From JBAWAP01 sp049589355 (lineage in GTDB: Bacteria; Chloroflexota; Anaerolineae; VGOG01): 8,269 nt of DNA. This document shows, piece after piece, positions 1 through 7,540 of this stretch (its first letter is position 1; every line of letters starts with the position of its first letter). The DNA lies in the NCBI GenBank assembly GCA_049589355.1, contig JBAWAP010000372.1:1-8269 (forward strand), in the 5' to 3' direction. The translations under genes were made by a program, and so were the position numbers. The notes under the pieces are model-generated. The model was not told the origin of the DNA and made no database searches. It saw only the letters and a list, made by a program, of their open reading frames with translations.

Positions 1-765
1 GCCATCGTGGGGGCCAACGCCTTCGCCCACTCGTCCGGCATCCACCAGGATGGTGTGCTCAAGGAGCGCACCACCTACGAGATCATCAACCCGCGTGATG
101 TCGGTGTGCCCGATTCAGAGATTATCCTCTCTGCCCGCTCAGGGCGACACGGTCTGCGCCATCGCCTGGAACAACTGGGTTACGACCTGGACGATGAGGC
201 CCAGTTCGAGAAAGTGTATCAACGCTTCCTGGAAGTGGCCGACAAGAAAAAGACTGTGGACACTCGCGACCTGGAGGCCATCGTCGCTGACGAGGCGCAA
301 ATGTTCTTTGAGGAGACCTATCACCTGGAACACATCCAGGTCTCCTGCGGCGACCACAGCATCCCCACTGCCACCGTCCGCATCCGGGGACCCGATGGCC
401 AGGTCTTTTGCGACGCCGACCATGGCGCCGGACCAGTAGACGCCGTCTACCGGGCCATCAATCGCGTCATTGGCGAGCCGAACGAGCTCATCGAGTTCTC
501 CATCCAGGCGGTTACCGAAGGCATTGATGCCGTGGGCCGGGTGACTATCCGCATCCAGGCCGACGATCCTGTGAGCGAGAACGGCGTGGAGCGGCGGGTC
601 TTCAGCGGTCGCGGCGCAGATACCGACATCGTGGTGGCCAGTGCCAAAGCCTACATGTTCGCTCTCAATCGGTTGTTGGCCGCTCGATGCGAGGCTGCAC
701 TTCACAGGAGTCAGACTTCCGAAGTCTGTCAGACTTCGGAAGTCCCAGCTTGCGGGGGGGTATAA
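1..765 (+). CDS. leuA: 2-isopropylmalate synthase, C-terminal part (5' end outside window)
   Basis: LeuA condenses 2-oxoisovalerate with acetyl-CoA to give 2-isopropylmalate, the committed step of leucine synthesis. Frame 1 is open from the first base, so the gene starts upstream; 254 codons are visible. The first codons give AFAHSSGIHQDGVLK, the conserved end of the catalytic TIM-barrel region, then SARSGRHGL in the linker subdomain. The second half (from about visible residue 110) has the alternating beta/helix pattern of the LeuA dimer regulatory domain, which binds leucine for feedback inhibition in this family. The family-like sequence ends near ALNRLLA; the last ~19 residues (RSQTSEVCQTSEVPACGGV) are encoded by a palindromic repeat and are probably a neutral tail. 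The TAA stop is followed directly by the leuC ATG. The C-terminal regulatory domain argues for true LeuA, although homocitrate synthase and CimA are relatives. Confidence 0.95.
   Translation, partial: AIVGANAFAHSSGIHQDGVLKERTTYEIINPRDVGVPDSEIILSARSGRHGLRHRLEQLGYDLDDEAQFEKVYQRFLEVADKKKTVDTRDLEAIVADEAQMFFEETYHLEHIQVSCGDHSIPTATVRIRGPDGQVFCDADHGAGPVDAVYRAINRVIGEPNELIEFSIQAVTEGIDAVGRVTIRIQADDPVSENGVERRVFSGRGADTDIVVASAKAYMFALNRLLAARCEAALHRSQTSEVCQTSEVPACGGV
714..744. repeat. Perfect 14-bp inverted repeat inside the leuA 3' end
   Basis: GACTTCCGAAGTCT (714-727) and AGACTTCGGAAGTC (731-744) are exact reverse complements separated by GTC. They would form a long RNA hairpin spanning the last codons of leuA, 21 nt before the leuC start. 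No T-run follows, so this is not a standard terminator. It has the look of a mobile palindromic intergenic repeat that has been absorbed into the reading frame. Confidence 0.85.
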
Positions 766-2028
766 ATGGGAATGACCCTGGCGAAAAAAATCCTGGCCGC
801 CCACGCGGGCCTGGAAAAGGTGTCTCCTGGCCAGTTGATCCGCGTCCCGGTGGACTTGGTGCTGGCCAACGACATCACTGCACCCATCGCCATCCGCGAG
901 TTCGAGCGCATCGGGATAGGAGAGGTTTTTGACCTAAGCAAGGTGGTGATGGTCGCCGACCACTTTGTGCCCAACAAGGACATCAAGTCGGCCGAGCAAT
1001 GCAAAGTGATGCGCGATTTTGCCCGTGCCCAGCAGTTGACGCACTACTACGATGTGGGCACGATGGGCATTGAGCACGCATTGCTGCCGGAGCAGGGGTT
1101 GGTATTGCCGGGTGACCTGGTCATCGGCGCTGACTCGCATACCTGTACTTACGGCGCGTTGGGCGCCTTCGCCACTGGCATGGGCTCCACCGACATCGCC
1201 GCGGCCATGGCCAGCGGTCAGACCTGGCTGAAGGTGCCGCAGACGATCAAGTTCGTCTATCACGGCCAACTCCAACCCTGGGTGGGGGGCAAGGACCTTA
1301 TCTTGCATACCATTGGTCGCATCGGTGTGGACGGGGCACTGTATGCGGCGATGGAGTTCAGCGGTGAAGCCGTGGATGCGCTCTCGATGGCCGGGCGGTT
1401 CACGATGGCGAACATGGCTATAGAAGCGGGCGCAAAAGCTGGCTTGTTCCACGTGGATGAAAAGACGCAAGCCTACGTCCAGCCTCGTGCCAGGCGCGAA
1501 TACACCGTCTACACAAGCGACCCCGACGCCGAATACGCCCAGGTGATCGAGATGGATGCCAGCCAAATTGAGCTCCAGGTGGCCTTCCCCCATCTACCCG
1601 AAAACACCCGCCCGCTGAGTCAGGTGAACCATGTGCCCATTGACCAGGTAGTCATCGGCTCCTGCACCAACGGCCGGCTGGAGGATTTGCAGGTGGCAGC
1701 GCGGGTATTGGCCGGACGCCAGGTTCACCGTGACGTGCGCTGTATCGTCATCCCTGCCACCCAAGCTGTCTATCTGGAGGCGGTGCGGCAGGGCTTGGTC
1801 GAAGTTTTTGTTGAGGCGGGGGCGGTGGTCAGCACGCCCACTTGTGGCCCGTGTCTGGGCGGGTACATGGGGGTGCTGGCAGCGGGCGAACGAGCCATTG
1901 CCACCACCAATCGCAACTTTCGCGGGCGGATGGGCCATCCCGAAAGCGAGGTCTACCTGGCCGGACCGGCTGTGGCGGCGGCGTCGGCAGTGCTGGGCCG
2001 CATCGGGGGACCGCAGGAGGTTCTGTGA
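766..2028 (+). CDS. leuC: 3-isopropylmalate dehydratase large subunit
   Basis: LeuC with LeuD isomerises 2-isopropylmalate to 3-isopropylmalate, and in the citramalate route citramalate to 3-methylmalate, using a [4Fe-4S] cluster. The 420-residue product matches the shorter LeuC class common in archaea and many thermophilic bacteria rather than the ~466-residue enterobacterial form. GADSHTCTYG lies at 121-130. The three cluster ligands are visible: Cys300 in GSCTNGR and Cys360/Cys363 in PTCGPC. The C-terminal block NRNFRGRMGHPESEVYLAGP is typical of aconitase-superfamily large subunits. The ATG at 766 follows the leuA TAA with no gap and has a G-rich ribosome site (754-760) five bases upstream; ATG 772 is a possible alternative. 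The TGA stop overlaps the GTG start of leuD. Homoaconitase is the main alternative, but the leu operon context makes LeuC far more likely. Confidence 0.97.
   Translation: MGMTLAKKILAAHAGLEKVSPGQLIRVPVDLVLANDITAPIAIREFERIGIGEVFDLSKVVMVADHFVPNKDIKSAEQCKVMRDFARAQQLTHYYDVGTMGIEHALLPEQGLVLPGDLVIGADSHTCTYGALGAFATGMGSTDIAAAMASGQTWLKVPQTIKFVYHGQLQPWVGGKDLILHTIGRIGVDGALYAAMEFSGEAVDALSMAGRFTMANMAIEAGAKAGLFHVDEKTQAYVQPRARREYTVYTSDPDAEYAQVIEMDASQIELQVAFPHLPENTRPLSQVNHVPIDQVVIGSCTNGRLEDLQVAARVLAGRQVHRDVRCIVIPATQAVYLEAVRQGLVEVFVEAGAVVSTPTCGPCLGGYMGVLAAGERAIATTNRNFRGRMGHPESEVYLAGPAVAAASAVLGRIGGPQEVL
2015..2027 (+). promoter_or_regulatory. Ribosome binding site and GTG start that fix the leuD N-terminus
   Basis: AGGAGG at 2015-2020 lies four bases before GTG 2025-2027, which overlaps the leuC stop (CTGTGA). 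No in-frame ATG, GTG or TTG occurs between this GTG and the conserved KGKVWKYGDN at 2103 onwards. The start therefore has to lie upstream of the heptad repeat, which is then translated. Confidence 0.75.
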
Positions 2029-2582
2029 AAGAGAAGCACGAAGCACGAAGCACGAAACACGGAACTCGGAACTCAAAACTCAAAACTCGAAACTCAAATA
2101 TCAAAGGCAAAGTCTGGAAATACGGCGACAACGTGGATACCGACGCCATCATCCCGGCCCGCTACTTAAACGTCTCGACACCGGAGGAGTTGGTGTTGCA
2201 CTGTATGGAGGACATAGACCCGGACTTCGCCGGCGCGGTGCAATCGGGAGACATTATCGTCGGTGGTAGGAACTTTGGTTGCGGGTCATCGCGGGAACAC
2301 GCGCCACTGGCTATCAAGGGAGCGGGGGTGAGCTGTGTTATCGCCAAGACCTTCGCTCGCATTTTCTACCGCAATGCCATCAACACTGGCCTGCCTATCT
2401 TGGAATGCCCGGCGGCAGCGGAAGGCAGCGAAACGGGACAGACCCTGGAAATAGAGCTAGAGACAGGAAGAATCCACAACCTCGACACCGGGCAGACTTT
2501 CCAGGCCGAACCGTATCCTGAATTCATGATGGGTATCATCCGAGCCGGGGGACTGATCGAATACACACGAGTTGGAGATTAG
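2025..2582 (+). CDS. leuD: 3-isopropylmalate dehydratase small subunit with repeat-encoded N-terminal extension
   Basis: LeuD is the swivel-domain partner of LeuC. Conserved elements are KGKVWKYGDNVDTDAIIPAR (from residue 27), GRNFGCGSSREHAP around Cys86, and FARIFYRNAINTGLPI. The product from GTG 2025 is 185 residues; removing residues 2-25 leaves ~161, the usual size for this short LeuD class. Those extra residues (KEKHEARSTKH... SKLKTRNSN) are encoded by ten 7-nt repeats at 2033-2102, sitting between the start codon and the native second or third codon. They are basic and of low complexity. The 3' end is also repeat-derived: VGD and the TAG stop fall in the heptad array at 2571-2626. The start is chosen for its AGGAGG site and coupling to the leuC stop. 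Function is well supported; whether the extension is kept in the mature protein is unknown. Confidence 0.93.
   Translation: MKEKHEARSTKHGTRNSKLKTRNSNIKGKVWKYGDNVDTDAIIPARYLNVSTPEELVLHCMEDIDPDFAGAVQSGDIIVGGRNFGCGSSREHAPLAIKGAGVSCVIAKTFARIFYRNAINTGLPILECPAAAEGSETGQTLEIELETGRIHNLDTGQTFQAEPYPEFMMGIIRAGGLIEYTRVGD
2033..2102 (+). repeat. Heptanucleotide tandem repeat (10 units) inside leuD
   Basis: Ten consecutive 7-mers can be read without gaps: gaagcac x3, gaaacac, ggaactc x2, aaaactc x2, gaaactc, aaatatc. The units drift gradually in sequence along the array. It is translated as part of leuD. Heptanucleotide short tandemly repeated sequences of this style are known from heterocystous cyanobacteria (STRR); similarity here is in form only. 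Confidence 0.9.
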
Positions 2583-2626
2583 AGGTTGGAGGTTGGAGGT
2601 TGGAGATTGGAGGTTGGAGGTTGGAA
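2571..2626 (+). repeat. Heptanucleotide tandem repeat (8 units) across the leuD stop
   Basis: Eight 7-mers: gttggag, attagag, gttggag x3, attggag, gttggag, gttggaa. The leuD stop TAG (2580-2582) arises in the second unit. The array is followed by TCCAAC and TTCCAAC, which are reverse complements of its last units, so the 3' end can fold back as GTTGGA-A-TCCAAC (2620-2632). Confidence 0.9.
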
Positions 2627-2658
2627 TCCAACTTCCAACATCCAGGGAGGGTATAGCC

Positions 2659-3753
2659 ATGCAAGCCAGGATCGCTGTTTTGCCGGGCGATGGCATCGGG
2701 CCGGAGGTGATGGCCGAGGCGGTCAAGGTGCTGAGACGAGTGGCCGAAGTTTACGGGCACACGTTCACCTTCGAGGAGGGTCTCATTGGTGGGGTGGCTA
2801 TTGATAAAACCGGCAGCCCTTTGCCCGATGAAGTGCTGGCTATGTGCCAGGCCAGCGACGCCGTCCTCCTGGCTGCGGTGGGCGATCCCAAGTACGACGA
2901 TCCGACCCTCAAAGTGCGCCCTGAGCAGGGCTTGCTGGCCTTGCGCAAGGGGCTGGAAGTCTTCGCCAACCTGCGGCCCGTCAAGCTGTACAAGGAATTG
3001 CTCCATGCCTCGACCATCAAGCCCGAAGTCATCGCCGAGGTGGACTTGGTGGTGGTGCGTGAACTGACGGGCGGCATCTACTTTGGCGAGCGTGGCCGCA
3101 AGACCGTGGATGGTGTAGAGGCAGCCTACGACACCATGTTCTACACCGTCCCCGAGATCGAGCGCGTTGTGCGGCTGGCCTTCGAGTTGGCACGGCAGCG
3201 GCGCAAGAAGGTGACTTCGGTGGACAAGGCCAACGTGCTGGAGAGCTCCCGCCTGTGGCGCGAGACGGCTGAGCGCGTGGCCAGCGAGTATACCGACGTT
3301 GAGTTCGAGAGCATGTACGTGGACATCGCTGCCATGCGCCTGGTACGCTATCCCATCGTGTTCGACGTGATGGTCACAGGCAACATGTTCGGCGACATCC
3401 TCACCGATGAGGCGGCGATGATCGCCGGTTCGATAGGCATGTTGCCCTCAGCAGCGCTCGGTGAGCACAAGCCCGGTCTTTACGAGCCGATCCACGGCTC
3501 AGCGCCGAAGTACACGGGGATGAACGTGGCTAACCCCATCGCCACTATCCTCAGCGCTGCCATGTTGTTGCGTCACTCACTAGGACTCGAAGAGGAGGCC
3601 GTCGCAGTAGAGGCCGCCGTGGGCGCCGTGCTGAAGGAGGGCTACCGTACCAGGGACATTGCCGAAGAGGGGAAACAGCAGGTCGGCACCCAGGAGATGG
3701 GAGACCTGATCGTTGACCAAATCCAAAATCCAAAGTTCAAAGTCCAAATTTGA
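2659..3753 (+). CDS. leuB: 3-isopropylmalate dehydrogenase
   Basis: LeuB oxidises and decarboxylates 3-isopropylmalate to 2-oxoisocaproate with NAD+; it also converts 3-methylmalate to 2-oxobutyrate in the citramalate pathway. The 364-residue product is of normal family length. Visible features: LPGDGIGPEV at the N-terminus, the substrate helix EQGLLALRKGLEVFANLRPVK-type block near residues 93-112, catalytic Tyr141 (TGGIYFG) and Lys190 (VDKANVLESS), and metal-binding Asp222, Asp246 and Asp250. The spacing of those three matches Asp217/241/245 of Thermus LeuB. EPIHGSAP marks the nucleotide site. ATG 2659 is preferred because AGGGAGG (2644-2650) precedes it by eight bases; an in-frame TTG at 2572 would only add repeat-encoded residues. 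The last residues, QIQNPKFKVQI, come from an inverted heptad repeat that also supplies the stop. Confidence 0.97.
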   Translation: MQARIAVLPGDGIGPEVMAEAVKVLRRVAEVYGHTFTFEEGLIGGVAIDKTGSPLPDEVLAMCQASDAVLLAAVGDPKYDDPTLKVRPEQGLLALRKGLEVFANLRPVKLYKELLHASTIKPEVIAEVDLVVVRELTGGIYFGERGRKTVDGVEAAYDTMFYTVPEIERVVRLAFELARQRRKKVTSVDKANVLESSRLWRETAERVASEYTDVEFESMYVDIAAMRLVRYPIVFDVMVTGNMFGDILTDEAAMIAGSIGMLPSAALGEHKPGLYEPIHGSAPKYTGMNVANPIATILSAAMLLRHSLGLEEEAVAVEAAVGAVLKEGYRTRDIAEEGKQQVGTQEMGDLIVDQIQNPKFKVQI

Positions 3754-3783
3754 AGTTTGAGCTTTGGGCTTTGAACTTTGAGC
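3721..3783. repeat. Inverted heptanucleotide repeat (4 + 5 units) at the leuB 3' end
   Basis: Units run atccaaa x2, gttcaaa, gtccaaa, then switch to the complementary sense: tttgaag, tttgagc, tttgggc, tttgaac, tttgagc. The two halves can pair (for example CAAAGTTCAAAG with CTTTGAACTTTG), giving an AU-rich hairpin. The first half is translated as the LeuB tail and the stop TGA lies at the switch point. There is no following T-run, so I do not call a terminator. Confidence 0.88.
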
Positions 3784-3785
3784 TT

Positions 3786-3836
3786 GCCAGATCCCCGTCC
3801 ACTGGATCTGGCGCTTGTCCTGAGCCCGTCGAAGGG
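3786..3836. repeat. 9-bp inverted repeat plus a TTCGAC-type interspersed repeat upstream of ilvE
   Basis: GCCAGATCC (3786-3794) and GGATCTGGC (3804-3812) are exact reverse complements with a 9-nt loop. They are followed by CTTGTCCTGAGC...GTCGAAGG, whose reverse complement (CCTTCGAC...GCTCAGGACAAG) resembles the CGACAAGCTCA-type modules in the array at 7332 onwards. It occupies most of the 128-nt leuB-ilvE gap. No clear promoter is visible in this gap. Confidence 0.6.
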
Positions 3837-3881
3837 ATCCAGCGGGAGCGGATAGGAAAACGATGTTAAGGGGGTGTTATC

Positions 3882-4802
3882 ATGCCTATTCCCAAATCCG
3901 AGAAAATCTGGTTCAATGGTCAATTTGTGCCCTGGGATGAGGCCCAGGTGCACGTCACCGCCCACGCGCTACATTACGGCTCTAGCGTCTTCGAGGGCAT
4001 CCGCTGTTATAGCACCACTCAGGGGCCAGCCATCTTCCGCCTGGATGCCCACGTTGACCGCCTGTACAAGTCGGCCAAAATCTACCGCACGGAGATACCC
4101 TATTCGCCGGATGAACTGCGCCAGGCCATCATTGACACGGTACGGGTGAATAAGCACCAATCTTGCTACATCCGTCCGCTGGTCTTCCGTGGAGCTGGTG
4201 GCCTGGGGCTCAAACCTCGCCAGTGCCCGATAGAGGTCGTCATCATCACCTTCGAGTGGGGTCGCTATCTGGGGCCAGAAGCTTTAGAGGAAGGAGTTGA
4301 CGTGTGTGTATCCTCCTGGGCACGCATGGCCCCCAACACCTACCCGGCTTTGGCCAAGGCGGGAGGGCACTACACTAACTCGCAGCTCGTGGCCATGGAG
4401 GCCCTGGAGAATGGTTACACCGAGGGCATCGCCCTGGACGTGAGTGGCTACGTCAGCGAAGGGGCTGGGGAGAACGTCTTTTTGGTAGAGAAGGATACCA
4501 TCCGCACTCCACCCCTGGCCTCATCCATCCTTGGCGGGATCACGCGAGGTTGCGTCATGACGCTGGGCCGTGACTTGGGATACGAGGTGCGGGAGGAGTT
4601 GATCCCCCGCGAGGCTCTCTACATCGCCGATGAGGTTTTCTTCACCGGCACGGCGGCTGAGATTACCCCTACCCGCTCCATTGACCGCATTCCTATCGGC
4701 ACTGGTCATCGTGGCCTCGTTACCGAGCGCATCCAGAGCGAGTTCCTTGGCATCACCTCGGGCCAGGTGGCGGATCGGTATGGTTGGCTGACCCTAGTTT
4801 AG
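3882..4802 (+). CDS. ilvE: Branched-chain amino-acid aminotransferase
   Basis: IlvE is a PLP-dependent fold-type IV transaminase that catalyses the last step of leucine, isoleucine and valine synthesis, using glutamate as donor. The 306-residue length is typical of bacterial IlvE. The N-terminus has KIWFNGQFVPWDEAQVHVTAHALHYGSSVFEGIR, with the conserved HYG...FEGIR segment. The PLP lysine is Lys159 in ALAKAGGHYTNSQL, and Glu193 in SEGAGENVFLV is the residue contacting the PLP pyridine nitrogen; both match the E. coli positions. FFTGTAAEITP near the C-terminus is the phosphate-binding signature. ATG 3882 has AAGGGGG at 3868-3874 as ribosome site. D-amino-acid transaminase and aminodeoxychorismate lyase are relatives, but length, motifs and operon context favour IlvE. 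It serves both the LeuB product of leucine synthesis and the isoleucine precursor. Confidence 0.96.
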   Translation: MPIPKSEKIWFNGQFVPWDEAQVHVTAHALHYGSSVFEGIRCYSTTQGPAIFRLDAHVDRLYKSAKIYRTEIPYSPDELRQAIIDTVRVNKHQSCYIRPLVFRGAGGLGLKPRQCPIEVVIITFEWGRYLGPEALEEGVDVCVSSWARMAPNTYPALAKAGGHYTNSQLVAMEALENGYTEGIALDVSGYVSEGAGENVFLVEKDTIRTPPLASSILGGITRGCVMTLGRDLGYEVREELIPREALYIADEVFFTGTAAEITPTRSIDRIPIGTGHRGLVTERIQSEFLGITSGQVADRYGWLTLV

Positions 4803-4808
4803 GAAATC

Positions 4809-4848
4809 GGTAAATTGGTAGATTGGGAAACTGGTAGATTGGTGGGAA
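4809..4848 (+). repeat. Octanucleotide tandem repeat (5 units) between ilvE and cimA
   Basis: Five 8-mers are visible: ggtaaatt, ggtagatt, gggaaact, ggtagatt, ggtgggaa. The repeat fills nearly all of the 55-nt ilvE-cimA gap. Its last unit blends into the cimA ribosome site GGGAAGG (4844-4850), so the repeat may supply the Shine-Dalgarno sequence. Confidence 0.75.
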
Positions 4849-4857
4849 GGTACTCCG

Positions 4858-6423
<1,566 letters not shown>

Positions 6424-6633
6424 CGTCCATGTGGTAGTGCAAAAACCTTGCAAACTGCCCGCTTTTGCGTACGATATTCGGAGACCGAATGTAGATGCCT
6501 GGTGACTGCGACAAGCTCAATCCAAGGATTTCGACAAGCCCTCGGCGTGAGCTCGGTCGAACGCTCAATCCGAGGATTTGGCCAGGAGCAGTGGTGGTGC
6601 ACCGGGTCCTGGAGCCCGACGCCCAAATCTTTC
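6424..6633. other. Intergenic stretch after cimA without a supported gene
   Basis: This stretch holds a small perfect hairpin, ATTCGG-AGA-CCGAAT (6476-6490), then the first copy of the accessory-region repeat (6490-6583), then a GC-rich piece with only scraps resembling the array unit (such as cccgacgcc). GCAAAA/TTTTGC around 6439-6469 can pair weakly but is followed by no T-run. Open frames here look like chance frames in repeat DNA. Confidence 0.6.
6490..6583 (+). repeat. Accessory-region repeat, copy P (front part of array unit only)
   Basis: This 94-nt stretch aligns without gaps to 7332-7425 with 7 differences by eye. It has both internal modules: 23-nt (cgacaagctcaatcc...) and 48-nt (cgacaagccctcggcg...gtcgaacg...). 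The promoter, mini-ORF and terminator parts of the later units are missing. With copy A it brackets the toxin-antitoxin operon as direct repeats. Confidence 0.88.
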
Positions 6634-6662
6634 TTGACAGATGAGCGAGAAGGTGATAGAAT
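6634..6662 (+). promoter_or_regulatory. Sigma-70-type promoter of the toxin-antitoxin operon
   Basis: TTGACA (6634-6639), a 17-bp spacer, and TAGAAT (6657-6662), one base from consensus at -10 and perfect at -35. Predicted start near 6669, leaving a 5' leader of about 57 nt before the antitoxin ATG. Confidence 0.8.
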
Positions 6663-6679
6663 GGTAAAAGGTGGAGCCA

Positions 6680-6701
6680 GAGTACCGCATACTCCTTTTT
6701 T
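6680..6701 (+). terminator. Possible weak terminator/attenuator in the TA leader
   Basis: GAGTA-CCGCA-TACTC (6680-6694) forms a 5-bp hairpin followed by C and six T. It lies between the promoter and the antitoxin start. The stem is short and AT-containing, so it would at most cause partial termination. Confidence 0.3.
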
Positions 6702-6725
6702 GTGACGCTTGCTGTGGAGGTTTCC

Positions 6726-6986
6726 ATGGAGGTCAAAGAGTTGCACTATCCATATCCAAACGAGATGATGAAGAGGGTATTGATGACTGTTCCTGCCCAC
6801 TTCGATGGCACCCAAATCCAGTTCGATGTGGGGATTGAACTAAAACCCGGCACACACCTGCTGGTCACGATCCTCGGTGAGGAACCATCTCATGAGATGC
6901 TGGTGTGGAATGCGATGGAGCTTTCGGAAGCAGCATTCGCCCGCGTGTGGGACAATGAGGAAGATGCCGTCTATGACAGCTTATAA
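6726..6986 (+). CDS. Antitoxin of a type II MazF/PemK toxin-antitoxin pair
   Basis: This small 86-residue acidic protein sits directly upstream of and overlaps a MazF-like toxin. The N-terminal half (TVPAHFDGTQIQFDVGIELKPGTHLLVTIL, residues ~17-46, written with its context) has the strand pattern of a small beta-barrel-like antitoxin domain that resembles AF2212/DUF104-type antitoxins. The C-terminal half ends LSEAAFARVWDNEEDAVYDSL, a motif style (acidic, DNxEDAVYD) common in antitoxins that wrap a cognate ribonuclease. ATG 6726 is chosen because GGAGG (6716-6720) precedes it by five bases; an in-frame GTG at 6702 lies inside the leader T-run and lacks a ribosome site. Its role should be to neutralise the toxin by binding it. 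Whether it also binds DNA is not evident: I see no helix-turn-helix or AbrB-like signature. Confidence 0.82.
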   Translation: MEVKELHYPYPNEMMKRVLMTVPAHFDGTQIQFDVGIELKPGTHLLVTILGEEPSHEMLVWNAMELSEAAFARVWDNEEDAVYDSL

Positions 6987-7311
6987 GCAAGGCGACGTGC
7001 TCCTCGTCCCATACCCGTTCACCGATCAAAGCGGGAGCAAGCAACGTCCATCGGTTGTGGTCAGTGGCGATGCGTACAATCAGACCCATCCTGATGTGAT
7101 CCTCGCCCCGATCACGAGTCAGATCATGCGTACTCCCGACGAAGTGAGCCTGGTAGATTGGCAGGCCGCCGGGTTGCTGAAACCCAGCGTGGTCAAACCC
7201 ATTCTTTCGTCTTTCGACGTCCAGTTGGTGCGGCGCAAGCTGGGAGCACTATCCGTCTCCGATCGGACGCGGGTGCGTGACCTATTTGCCCGCGTCCTCG
7301 ACTTGCCATAG
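6973..7311 (+). CDS. MazF/PemK-family endoribonuclease toxin
   Basis: This 112-residue protein has the MazF/PemK fold signature: KQGDVLLVPYPFTD at residues 5-18, KQRPSVVVS at 23-31 and DVILAPITSQI at 41-51. Arg25 and Thr48 fall at the positions of the catalytic Arg and Thr known from Bacillus MazF, so the enzyme is probably active as a sequence-specific mRNA interferase. The C-terminal half contains KPSVVKPILSSFD and a terminal helix, as in the family. ATG 6973 is preferred, with a GAGGAAG-type site (6957-6963) at good spacing; ATG 6964 lies too close to that site. It overlaps the antitoxin gene by 14 nt, implying translational coupling. The gene is followed after 20 nt by array copy A. No gene symbol is given because the family is broad. 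Confidence 0.88.
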   Translation: MTAYKQGDVLLVPYPFTDQSGSKQRPSVVVSGDAYNQTHPDVILAPITSQIMRTPDEVSLVDWQAAGLLKPSVVKPILSSFDVQLVRRKLGALSVSDRTRVRDLFARVLDLP

Positions 7312-7493
7312 GAGCAGAGGAGCAGAAGAGATGTGAATGCCTGGTGACTTCGGCAAGCTCAGTCCAAGGATTTCGACAAGCCCTCGGCGTGAGCTCGGTC
7401 GAACGCTCCATCCAAGGATTTGGCCGAGATAGGGCGTAAGAGCTTGCCCCTGGTGGTGCCAGGCCAACACAGCCAACATAAATCCCAGACCCG

Positions 7494-7540
7494 ACGCCAG
7501 CCAAGGCCATGCTCTTGCGTGCTCTGAGGCTGGCGTTTTT
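7494..7540 (+). terminator. Intrinsic terminator A (ends the TA transcript)
   Basis: ACGCCAGCC (7494-7502) pairs exactly with GGCTGGCGT (7528-7536), with T5 at 7536-7540. A second helix inside (CATGC 7508-7512 with GCGTG 7517-7521, loop TCTT) stacks on it. No promoter lies between the toxin gene and this point, so it is likely the terminator of the toxin-antitoxin operon. Confidence 0.88.

Noticed and set aside
139..804. Long minus-strand open frames opposite leuA, leuC and cimA
   Set aside because: They lie antisense to clearly conserved genes, resemble no protein I know, and are expected in GC-rich coding DNA.
2572..2658. TTG 2572 as the leuB start
   Set aside because: It would only add repeat-encoded residues and lacks a proper ribosome site; ATG 2659 has AGGGAGG and starts at the conserved LeuB N-terminus.
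6439..6470. Terminator after cimA
   Set aside because: The GCAAAA/TTTTGC pairing is short with a long loop, and no T-run follows the stem.
6702..6725. GTG 6702 as antitoxin start
   Set aside because: It follows directly on a T-run with no Shine-Dalgarno; ATG 6726 has GGAGG at good spacing.
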